DNA from: T1Sed10-7 sp041686695
GTDB lineage: Bacteria > Actinomycetota > Nitriliruptoria > Nitriliruptorales > Nitriliruptoraceae
Direction of reading: 5' to 3'
DNA: 64,000 nucleotides
Assembly: GCA_041686695.1 (NCBI GenBank)
Contig: JAWLDJ010000002.1
Span: 15,859-79,858, forward strand
In this document: positions 23,478-33,095 of the stretch, piece after piece
Position numbering within the stretch: position 1 is the first letter of the stretch
How the letters are laid out: every line of letters begins with the position of its first letter
The notes under the pieces: generated by a model
Database searches by the model: none
What the model was told of the DNA's origin: nothing
What the model saw: the letters and a program-made list of their open reading frames with translations, nothing else
Position numbers and translations under genes: made by a program

Positions 23478-23963
23478 GTGACACGCCCGTCGAACGACGA
23501 CCTCCAGCGAGCGGTCGCCGAGCTGGCATCGCCGCTCGCGGCGGAGCTCGGTGTCGAGGTGCTCGACGTGGTCGTGAAGGGGCAGCGCGGCAGCCGCATG
23601 GTCCGGCTGACCGTCGACGCCGCCGACCTCGACCCCGAGGTCCTGGTCGGTATCGACGACATCGCCACGCTCTCTCGCGAGCTGGAGGCGGCGCTCGACC
23701 AACACGATCCGATCGCCGGGGGCTACCTCCTCGAGGTGACCTCCCCGGGAGCGGATCGACCACTGACCCGTGCCCGTGACTTCGCCCGGAACCGGGGCCG
23801 TACGGTCCGTCTCGAGCTGCGCGCTCCGGGGCAGCAGCAGCGCGAGCTGGTCGGCGAGCTCACGGCGGCGGACGCGTCCACGTTGACCCTCACCACCGAC
23901 GATGGTGACCACGACATCGCCCTGGACGATGTCCTGCGCGGCCACGTCGTGTTGCCGTGGTGA
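23478..23963 (+). CDS. rimP: Ribosome maturation factor RimP
   Basis: 161 residues, the normal RimP size. RimP assists 30S assembly, before S12 joins. The N-terminal domain (LAAELGVEVLDVVV, RLTVDA, then GGYLLEVTSPGADRPL) and the small C-terminal SH3-like domain (VRLELRAP to LDDVLRGHVVLPW) are both present. GTG 23478 has GGAGGT at 23467-23472 with five-base spacing, so a much longer in-frame reading was rejected. It starts the conserved rimP-nusA-ylxR-infB operon; nusA follows after 19 bp. Confidence 0.92.
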   Translation: MTRPSNDDLQRAVAELASPLAAELGVEVLDVVVKGQRGSRMVRLTVDAADLDPEVLVGIDDIATLSRELEAALDQHDPIAGGYLLEVTSPGADRPLTRARDFARNRGRTVRLELRAPGQQQRELVGELTAADASTLTLTTDDGDHDIALDDVLRGHVVLPW

Positions 23964-23982
23964 CCCCACAGGAGGCCTAGCC

Positions 23983-25323
23983 GTGAAGATCGACATCGAC
24001 GCGTTGCGTCAGATCGAACGCGAGAAGGGGATCGACTTCCTGACCGTCGTCGAGGCCTTCGAGACCGCTATGGCCTCCGCCTACAAGCGCTCGCCGCACG
24101 CCACCGGCGACGAGGCTCGGGTCTCGGTCGACCGGACCAGCGGTGAGGTCAGCCTGTTCGCCCAGGAGCTCGACGACGAGGGCAACGTGGTCTCCGAGTG
24201 GCGGGAGGAGCCGAAGGATTTCGGCCGGATCGTGGCGCAGACGGCCAAGCAGGTCCTGCTCCAGCGGCTGCGGGAGGCCGAGCGCGAGGCCACCTACGGG
24301 GAGTTCGTCGGTCGCGAAGGCGACATCGTCTCCGGCCAGATCTCCCAGCAGGGCAACGCCACGCTGATCGAGCTCGGCCGCACCGAGGCGCTGCTGCCCT
24401 TCCAGGAGCAGATCCCCAACGAGCGGCTCGAGCATGGTGCCCACACCCGGGCGGTGGTGATCGAGGTCCGCAAACAGCTCCGCGGCGCCCAGATCGTCGC
24501 CTCCCGCACCCACCCGGCCCTGGTGGTCGGCCTGTTCGCCCTCGAGGTGCCGGAGATCGAGGAGGGCATCGTCGAGATCAAGGGCATCGCCCGTGAGGCC
24601 GGGCATCGCACCAAGGTCGCGGTGATGAGCAACGACCGGGACGTCGACCCGGTGGGGGCCTGCGTGGGGCCCGGGGGCCAGCGCGCCCGCAGCGTGCAGA
24701 AGGAGCTCCACGCCGAGGAGCTCGAGCGCATCGACATCGTGCGGTGGGCCGATGCCCCGGAGCAGCTCGTCGGCAACGCCCTGTCACCGGCCAAGGTGAC
24801 CAACGTCTACCTCTACCCCGAGGACGGGACGGCGCTGGTCGTGGTCCCCGACTACCAGCTGTCGCTGGCGATCGGGCGGGAGGGCCAGAACGCCCGTCTG
24901 GCGGCGCGGTTGACCGGTTGGCGGATCGACATCAAGTCCGAGACGCAGTTCGCCGAGGAGCAGCGCGCGTTCCAGGAGGCCTTCGACGCCGGGCTGATCG
25001 ACGAGTACGGCAACCCGCTGTCCGACGAGGGGGCCAAGGCGATCGAGGCGGCCTACGAATCGGCCGAGGCGGTGCGACGTTCCGCGCTCGAGGACGAGGA
25101 CGACGATGTCCTCAGCGCCGAGCCGGACGCCACGGCCACGGACCTGCCGGTCGGTGCGCCAGCGGACACCGTCGTCCCGGAACCCACCGAGGTCATGGAG
25201 GTCACCGACGCGGCGAGTGCCCCACCGGACAGCCCCGGCACCTCCACCGACCAGGAGGCCGGGGACGGTGCCGAGCCCGATGCTGCCGCGGACCCCGATG
25301 CCGATCCATCGACGACCCCCTGA
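23983..25323 (+). CDS. nusA: Transcription termination/antitermination factor NusA
   Basis: 446 residues. The N-terminal RNA polymerase-binding domain (1 to about 105) is followed by S1 (about 107-172, from GEFVGREGDIVSGQI), KH1 (GPGG in CVGPGGQRARSV) and KH2 (GREG in AIGREGQNARLAARL). After about residue 330 comes an acidic, Pro/Thr-rich tail of about 100 residues with no recognisable AR2 repeat, longer than in mycobacterial NusA. The GTG start is set by AGGAGG at 23970-23975. NusA modulates pausing, termination and rRNA antitermination. Confidence 0.95.
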   Translation: MKIDIDALRQIEREKGIDFLTVVEAFETAMASAYKRSPHATGDEARVSVDRTSGEVSLFAQELDDEGNVVSEWREEPKDFGRIVAQTAKQVLLQRLREAEREATYGEFVGREGDIVSGQISQQGNATLIELGRTEALLPFQEQIPNERLEHGAHTRAVVIEVRKQLRGAQIVASRTHPALVVGLFALEVPEIEEGIVEIKGIAREAGHRTKVAVMSNDRDVDPVGACVGPGGQRARSVQKELHAEELERIDIVRWADAPEQLVGNALSPAKVTNVYLYPEDGTALVVVPDYQLSLAIGREGQNARLAARLTGWRIDIKSETQFAEEQRAFQEAFDAGLIDEYGNPLSDEGAKAIEAAYESAEAVRRSALEDEDDDVLSAEPDATATDLPVGAPADTVVPEPTEVMEVTDAASAPPDSPGTSTDQEAGDGAEPDAAADPDADPSTTP

Positions 25324-25405
25324 ACCGCGTGACCACCTCGATCCAGCCCCTGCGGCGACGAGCGAAGCGATCGAGGGTCCCCGCAACCCCGAGGAGGGCG
25401 TACCA

Positions 25406-25722
25406 TTGTCAGGCACCGCGCCTCGAGCGCCGGTCAGGACCTGCATCGGATGCCGCCGAGCGCGCGAGCAGCGTGCCCTGCTGCGGGTCGCCCGCACCCC
25501 GGACGGGGTCCGGTTCGACCCCGACGCACGGCTCCCCGGCCGGGGGGCGTACCTCTGCCCCGACCCCGACTGCATCGCCGCGGCGCGACGACGTGGCGCC
25601 GGCGCCCTGCGGCGCGCCCTGAAGGGCATCGCCGAGGGTGAGGCAACCGTCGCACTCGACCAACTCGAGAACCACGTGGTGTACCACCAGGTGCCGGCTG
25701 GCACCGTGAGGAGCGAGAACGC

Positions 25723-25726
<4 letters not shown>
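25406..25726 (+). CDS. ylxR: YlxR/DUF448 RNA-binding protein
   Basis: 106 residues from a TTG codon with GAGGAGG at 25391-25397. YlxR folds are recognised by RTCIGCRRAREQRALLRV and the LPGRGAYLC strand with the following CI and AAARRRGA helix. The family is encoded between nusA and infB in most bacteria and binds RNA; it has been linked to RNase P and to nucleoid-associated regulation. The first Cys pair (CIGC) and the later cysteines could bind a metal. The end overlaps infB by 4 bp. Confidence 0.88.
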
Positions 25727-28521
<2,795 letters not shown>

Positions 28522-28540
28522 TCCGGACCGGACGACATCC

Positions 28541-28900
28541 GTGAGCGACGAGCGCACCCGGGGCAGGGTCCACTACGGCATCGCCCGTGTGGACCTGCAC
28601 CTGCCGGGCAACGACAGCCTGAAGGCCAAGCGCATGTCCCTGCGCCGTGCGCAGGCTGCCCTGGCCGAGCAGCTGGGGGCGTCGGTGGCCGAGGTCGGTG
28701 CACAGGACCGATGGCAGCGTGCGGTCCTCGGGATCGCCTTCGCCGCGTCGACCGCGACGGGGGTGGATCGGGCGCTGGAACGCATCACCGTCGTCCTCGA
28801 ACGCGACCCGCGCGTCGAGGTGCTGGCCATCACCGATCTGGTCGATCATCTCGACGCCGACGCGGGAGAGCAGCTGCTACCCGGCCACCCCGGGACCTGA
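28541..28900 (+). CDS. ylxP: YlxP/DUF503 family protein
   Basis: 119 residues. DUF503 core: VDLHLPGNDSLKAKRMSLRR, then SVAEVGAQDRWQRAVLGIAF with the LERDPRVEVL region. The family is small, of unknown molecular function, and is regularly found between infB and rbfA, so a link to ribosome assembly is presumed. No Shine-Dalgarno is obvious before GTG 28541, which is 20 bases after infB; coupling to infB is likely. The stop lies inside a three-copy 14-bp repeat. Confidence 0.88.
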   Translation: MSDERTRGRVHYGIARVDLHLPGNDSLKAKRMSLRRAQAALAEQLGASVAEVGAQDRWQRAVLGIAFAASTATGVDRALERITVVLERDPRVEVLAITDLVDHLDADAGEQLLPGHPGT

Positions 28901-28932
28901 ACGACGGGACCTGAACGACGGGACCTGAACGA
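28891..28932 (+). repeat. Three perfect 14-bp tandem repeats at the ylxP stop
   Basis: The unit CGGGACCTGAACGA occurs at 28891-28904, 28905-28918 and 28919-28932 with no mismatch. Each copy has a TGA, and because 14 is not a multiple of three these TGAs (28898, 28912, 28926) fall in the three different reading frames. The first is the ylxP stop. rbfA starts 26 bases later. Confidence 0.9.
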
Positions 28933-28957
28933 CCCCAACGCGACGCAGGAGCGACCG

Positions 28958-29410
28958 ATGGCGCGCAGACGCAACCCCCGGGTGGACGAGCAGGTCCGGG
29001 CCGCGGTGGCCGATCTGCTGCAGACCGACGTGGCCGATCCGCGGCTGACCTTCGTCACGATCACCGAAGCCGACGTGACGCCCGACCATGACGTGGCCAC
29101 GGTGTACTACTCGACGCTGGACCCGAGCGTGCTCAGCCGCGACCCGCGCCGCACCGGTGGGGATCGCATCGCCGAAGCGGGCGATGTCGCCGAGGCGCTG
29201 ATCGCCGTCGCTGGACGGCTCCGGGGCCCGGTGGCCCGCCGCGTCGGGCTGCGCACCACCCCTGAGCTGCGCTTCGTGCCGGATCCCGTCGCCGAGCAGT
29301 CCTCGCGGGTCGAGGAGTTGCTCCGGGACCTGACCTCGCGTGATGAGGTGCCGCCCGGCACGGGGGGGATCGAGCAGGACGACGACGCCGACGGCGGGAC
29401 CGTGCGATGA
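28958..29410 (+). CDS. rbfA: Ribosome-binding factor A
   Basis: 150 residues with the KH-like RbfA domain: RVDEQVRAAVADLLQTDVADPRL, then FVTITEADVTPDHDVATVYYS. The final part PELRFVPDPVAEQSSRVEELL is the usual end, with an acidic tail of about 20 residues. RbfA binds the 30S near helix 1 and is needed for 16S maturation in the cold. An insertion (residues about 55-75, DPSVLSRDPRRTGG) is somewhat longer than in E. coli. AGGAG lies at 28947-28951. The stop overlaps nrnA by 4 bp. Confidence 0.9.
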   Translation: MARRRNPRVDEQVRAAVADLLQTDVADPRLTFVTITEADVTPDHDVATVYYSTLDPSVLSRDPRRTGGDRIAEAGDVAEALIAVAGRLRGPVARRVGLRTTPELRFVPDPVAEQSSRVEELLRDLTSRDEVPPGTGGIEQDDDADGGTVR

Positions 29411-30468
29411 CCCACCAGGCGAGCTCCAGCACGGATCGCACCGGCCCGTCGGGGATCGCCGGGGCGGGTGCGTGGTCGGCGGCGCTCACGCCGTCCGACC
29501 TGGCCGCCGCCCGCCAGCGGCTCGCCACCGCCTGCGAGCAGGGGCACACGGTCGTCATCGCGGGGCACATCAACCCCGACGGGGACGCGCTCGGCTCCGC
29601 GCTGGCGCTGCATCTCGCCCTGTCCGCGGCCGGAGCGCGCACGCTGCCCACGATCGGGCAGGAGCCGCTCGAGCTCGAGCCGGCGCTGGCCGCGTTGCCG
29701 GGTGTCGCCGACCTGGTCCCGGCCTCGGCGTTGCCCCCCGCCGCGGCGGTCGACCTGCTCGTGACCGTGGACGCGGCCAGTCCCGGCCGTCTCGGCACGA
29801 TCGCCGAACTGCTCGACGCAGGGGTCGAGACGCTGGTGCTCGACCACCACGCCCGCAGCACCGCCTTCGGCGCCACGGCACTGGTCGCACCCGAGGCCGC
29901 GGCCACCGTCCAGCTGGTCGCGTTGTTGCTGGACGAGTTGGCGCTGCCGTGGACCACCGACGTCGCGACCTGCCTCTACGTGGGTCTGGTGACCGACACG
30001 GGGAGGTTCTCCTACGCCGCGACCGACAGCTCCGCGCACCTGCTCGCCGCCCGCCTCCTGGCAGCCGGCGTCGACCAGGCTGGCTGGAGCCAGCGGCTGT
30101 TCGAGACCCGGCGTGCCGATGACCTGACCCTGCTCGGCCGCGGTCTGGCCCGGGCCGCGACCGTGGACGACGTGGCCCTGGTGTACACCCACCTCACCGC
30201 CGAGGACCTCGCCGCGGCACCCGACGGCAGCACCGAAGGCCTGATCGATCTGTTGCGCAGCGCCGATGGCGCCGAGGTGGCGCTCACGCTGCGGCCGAGT
30301 GGTGACGGGACGTGGCGGGCGTCGCTGCGCTCCCGCGGCGAGGCGGACGTCGGGGCGGTCGCGACCGCGCTCGGGGGTGGCGGTCACCGGCTGGCCGCCG
30401 GGTTCGATGGCCGGGGCAGCGCTGCCGAGATCGTCGCGCAGGTGGTCGACCTGCTCCGGGAGGCGTGA
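29407..30468 (+). CDS. nrnA: DHH-family phosphoesterase, NrnA-like
   Basis: 353 residues. Bifunctional oligoribonuclease/pAp phosphatase type. DHH domain: the metal site GHINPDGDALGSALAL, LLVTVDAA, and VLDHHARSTAFG (the DHH signature). DHHA1 domain: the C-terminal GGGGHRLAAGF motif. NrnA degrades nanoRNA, pAp and in some actinobacteria cyclic di-AMP products. Location between rbfA and truB is typical of Gram-positive bacteria. Start ATG overlaps the rbfA stop; a 35-residue N-terminal leader precedes the domain. Confidence 0.9.
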   Translation: MTHQASSSTDRTGPSGIAGAGAWSAALTPSDLAAARQRLATACEQGHTVVIAGHINPDGDALGSALALHLALSAAGARTLPTIGQEPLELEPALAALPGVADLVPASALPPAAAVDLLVTVDAASPGRLGTIAELLDAGVETLVLDHHARSTAFGATALVAPEAAATVQLVALLLDELALPWTTDVATCLYVGLVTDTGRFSYAATDSSAHLLAARLLAAGVDQAGWSQRLFETRRADDLTLLGRGLARAATVDDVALVYTHLTAEDLAAAPDGSTEGLIDLLRSADGAEVALTLRPSGDGTWRASLRSRGEADVGAVATALGGGGHRLAAGFDGRGSAAEIVAQVVDLLREA

Positions 30469-30472
30469 GCCC

Positions 30473-31420
30473 ATGGGACGTCGCCCACGACCACGGGGAC
30501 CGGTGCACGACGCGGTGCTCGTGGTGGACAAGCCCGCCGGCCCGACCTCGCACGACGTCGTCGCGCGGATCCGGCGCGTGGTGGGCCACACCCGCGTGGG
30601 CCACACGGGCACCCTGGACCCGGCGGCCACCGGTGTGCTGGTGGTCTGCCTGGGCCGGGCCACGCGTCTGGTCCGTTTCCTGCAGGCGGGGACGAAGACC
30701 TACGCCGCCACGATCCAGCTCGGGATCGAGACCGACACCCAGGATGCCACGGGGGTCGAGCTCGCTCGCCGGGATGCGAGCCACCTCGACGAGCACACCG
30801 TGTGTGCGGCGCTGACCGCCTTCCAGGGGCACTTCGAGCAGGTGCCACCGATGGTCTCAGCCCTCAAGGTGGACGGCGAGCGGTTGCATGCCAAGGCCCG
30901 GCGCGGCGAGACGGTGGCGCGTGCCGCACGCCCCGTCGAGGTGTCCTCGCTGGTGCTCGAGAGCTTCGTCGGTGGCGAGGTCGCCGAGGTGACGGTGCTG
31001 CTGACCTGCTCCGCGGGGACCTACGTGCGCACGATCGCGCACGACCTCGGGGCGGCGCTCGGGGTCGGTGGCAGCCTGGCGTCACTGCGTCGCCTCGCCA
31101 ACGGCGGCTTCTCCGTCGACGAGGCCATCACGCTCGAACAGCTCGACCGAGCCGACCCCGACACGATCGTCGCGTTGGGCGTGGACGCCCTCACCGCCGT
31201 GCAGCGCACGCTCGAGGTCGTCGAGGTCGACCAGGAGGTGGCCCGCCGGGTCGTCCACGGCGGTGCCGCTCCCGGCACGGGTCACGACGGTCCCGTGGCG
31301 TTGGTCCGCCGCGCCGATCAGGCCGCCTCGGCGCAGCTGCTCGCGATCGTGGTGGACGAACCCTCGGGGGAGCACGCGCGCCCGGAGCTGGTCTGGACCC
31401 GACCCGAGGAGCTGCGATGA
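30473..31420 (+). CDS. truB: tRNA pseudouridine-55 synthase
   Basis: 315 residues. TruB makes pseudouridine 55 in the T-loop of tRNAs. The N-terminal LVVDKPAGPTSHDVV and the catalytic Asp in VGHTGTLDPAATGVL are intact, as are the RFLQAGTKTYAATI and VPPMVSALKVDGERLHAKAR blocks. A C-terminal PUA-like region follows (residues about 245-315). ATG 30473 has GGGAGG at 30458-30463; a longer in-frame reading overlapping nrnA was rejected. The stop overlaps ribF by 4 bp. Confidence 0.95.
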   Translation: MGRRPRPRGPVHDAVLVVDKPAGPTSHDVVARIRRVVGHTRVGHTGTLDPAATGVLVVCLGRATRLVRFLQAGTKTYAATIQLGIETDTQDATGVELARRDASHLDEHTVCAALTAFQGHFEQVPPMVSALKVDGERLHAKARRGETVARAARPVEVSSLVLESFVGGEVAEVTVLLTCSAGTYVRTIAHDLGAALGVGGSLASLRRLANGGFSVDEAITLEQLDRADPDTIVALGVDALTAVQRTLEVVEVDQEVARRVVHGGAAPGTGHDGPVALVRRADQAASAQLLAIVVDEPSGEHARPELVWTRPEELR

Positions 31421-32343
31421 CCCTCGTCGCCCACGGGTTGGCAGCGCTCGATCCGGCACCGTCGGTGGTCACGATCGGCAACTTCGATGGCGTGCACCGA
31501 GGACATCAGGTGCTGCTGCGGCGCGCGGCCGCGCTCGCCGAGCAGCACGACGTCAGGTCGGTCGCGGTCACCTTCGACCCCCACCCGGCGGTGCTGCTGC
31601 GTGCCGATGCCGCACCACCGCGTCTGCAGACCCTGGACGACCGGATCGCGTCCTTGGCCGCTGCCGGTCTCGACGCCGTGCTGATCCTGCCCTTCACCCG
31701 CGAGCTGGCCGCGTCCACACCCGCGGCGTTCGTGGCCGAGGTGCTGGCGGGGTCCCTGGCCGCCATCCGCGTCGTGGTCGGCACCAACTTCCGGTTCGGT
31801 GCCAAGGCCGCGGGCGACATCGTGAGCCTGGTCGAGCTGGGGGAGGTGCACGGGTTCCGCCCGGAGGCGGTGACCCTGCTCGAACTCGACGGTCGACGGC
31901 TCTCCTCCTCCGCGATCCGCGAGCACCTGCAGGAGGGCGACCTGGCCTGGACGACCGCGGCCCTGGGTCGGCCCTACGAGCTCGTGGGCACGGTCGTGCA
32001 GGGCGACGGGCGGGGCCGTGGCATCGGCTTCCCCACCGCCAACCTCGCGATCGATGCGGATCTGGTCGTGCCCGCGACCGGGGTGTACGCCGGGCACGCC
32101 TGGTGGGACGGTGCCTGGCTCCCGGCCGTGACCAACATCGGGCGCAGGCCGACCTTCGACGGCACGACACGGACCGTCGAGGTGCACCTGCTGGAGCGTG
32201 ACGAGGACCTCTACGGCCACGCCCTGCGGTTCCGTTTCCTCCACCGTCTGCGCGCCGAACGCCGCTTCGACGGTGTCGACGAACTCGTCGCACAGATCGG
32301 TACCGACGTGGCCCGGGCCCGTGAGCTCCTGGCCGAGCGGTGA
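31417..32343 (+). CDS. ribF: Bifunctional riboflavin kinase / FAD synthetase
   Basis: 308 residues. The N-terminal FMN adenylyltransferase domain has the nucleotidyltransferase signature VVTIGNFDGVHRGHQVLL and VAVTFDPHPAVLL; the loop LSSSAIREHLQEGDL closes it. The C-terminal riboflavin kinase domain shows GRGIGFPTANLAI, PATGVYAGHAW, NIGRRPTFDG and EVHLLERDEDLYG. It makes FMN and FAD. It is coupled to truB by a 4-bp overlap, a widespread arrangement before rpsO. Confidence 0.96.
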   Translation: MTLVAHGLAALDPAPSVVTIGNFDGVHRGHQVLLRRAAALAEQHDVRSVAVTFDPHPAVLLRADAAPPRLQTLDDRIASLAAAGLDAVLILPFTRELAASTPAAFVAEVLAGSLAAIRVVVGTNFRFGAKAAGDIVSLVELGEVHGFRPEAVTLLELDGRRLSSSAIREHLQEGDLAWTTAALGRPYELVGTVVQGDGRGRGIGFPTANLAIDADLVVPATGVYAGHAWWDGAWLPAVTNIGRRPTFDGTTRTVEVHLLERDEDLYGHALRFRFLHRLRAERRFDGVDELVAQIGTDVARARELLAER

Positions 32344-32374
32344 CACGGCGGGCGAACGGACGGTCCCCGGGGGT

Positions 32375-32429
32375 TTGCCGGACCCGCAGCCCTGTGCCAC
32401 ACTGCCGGTGACGACCCGGCTCGGGTCGT
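32375..32429 (+). promoter_or_regulatory. Candidate rpsO promoter and 5' leader hairpin
   Basis: TTGCCG at 32375-32380 and a weak CACACT at 32398-32403 (17-bp spacing) would start transcription near 32410. Immediately after, 32411-32429 forms a perfect 8-bp stem (ACGACCCG, loop GCT, CGGGTCGT). The leader to rpsO would be about 210 nt. The rest of the 278-bp ribF-rpsO gap shows nothing specific. Confidence 0.35.
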
Positions 32430-32621
32430 TCCCACCGTGCCCGTTCGGGTGTCGGGATCCCTCGAGCACCACCGCGTCGTCGGCCGAGCGTCGACCGTCG
32501 TGGGGGTGGCAAGGTGTCGGTGCGCGCGTCGTGGCGAGCACCGGGGCGGGACCCCACGGTGGCGGTGCTTCACACCGCCCCACCCGGCGTGGCAGGGCCG
32601 ACCACGATACGGAGTACCGCT

Positions 32622-32894
32622 GTGGCGATCACGCTGCCGAACGACAAGCAAGCCATCATCGAACGTTTCGCCCGCGAGCCGGGCGACACGGGTTCCCCGG
32701 AGGTCCAGGTCGCACTGCTCACGCAGCGCATCACCCACCTGACCGAGCATCTCAAGTCGCACAAGCAGGATCACCACTCACGGCGCGGTCTGCTCAAGAT
32801 GGTGGGTCAACGCCGACGCCTGCTCAACTACCTCAGGAACATCGACATCGAGCGCTACCGTGCGCTCATCGCGGAGCTGGAGCTCCGCCGCTGA
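32622..32894 (+). CDS. rpsO: 30S ribosomal protein S15
   Basis: 90 residues, the standard S15 size. Signatures: DTGSPEVQVALLTQRI, LTEHLKSHKQDHHSRRGLL and RRRLLNYLRNIDIERYRALI. S15 binds 16S rRNA helices 20-22 and autoregulates in E. coli. GTG 32622 has GGAG seven bases upstream; an in-frame start 108 bases earlier is in the leader. Gene order rpsO-pnp is nearly universal. Confidence 0.96.
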   Translation: MAITLPNDKQAIIERFAREPGDTGSPEVQVALLTQRITHLTEHLKSHKQDHHSRRGLLKMVGQRRRLLNYLRNIDIERYRALIAELELRR

Positions 32895-32900
32895 TCACCC

Positions 32901-32934
32901 CGGGCCGGGATCGCGCGACCGCGACCCCGGCCCG
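32901..32934 (+). terminator. Candidate terminator/attenuator after rpsO
   Basis: A 9-bp stem (CGGGCCGGG with CCCGGCCCG), one mismatch, then 5 bp (TCGCG with CGCGA) around a CGAC loop, six bases after the rpsO stop. No U-tract. In E. coli a terminator at this site allows partial read-through into pnp. Confidence 0.6.
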
Positions 32935-32986
32935 CGTCGTGCGACGGCCCCCGTCGTGCGAGGCACCCCGTCACCCCGTCGGTCGT

Positions 32987-33025
32987 CAGTGGAGACGGCT
33001 CGCACCCGGCGAGCCGCCCCCACTG
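32987..33025 (+). promoter_or_regulatory. Long two-part hairpin in the pnp leader
   Basis: CAGTGG pairs with CCACTG (6 bp), a 3x3 internal loop follows, then CGGCTCGC pairs with GCGAGCCG (8 bp) around ACCCG. It ends about 70 bases before the pnp start. In E. coli a hairpin at the same place is cut by RNase III and allows PNPase to repress its own mRNA; a similar role here is inferred. Confidence 0.5.
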
Positions 33026-33095
33026 ATGAGCCGGAGGTCGGTGACACCCCGCCCGCACACCCCGTGCGCGGCACGTGACCGATTGGAGGCCCAAC

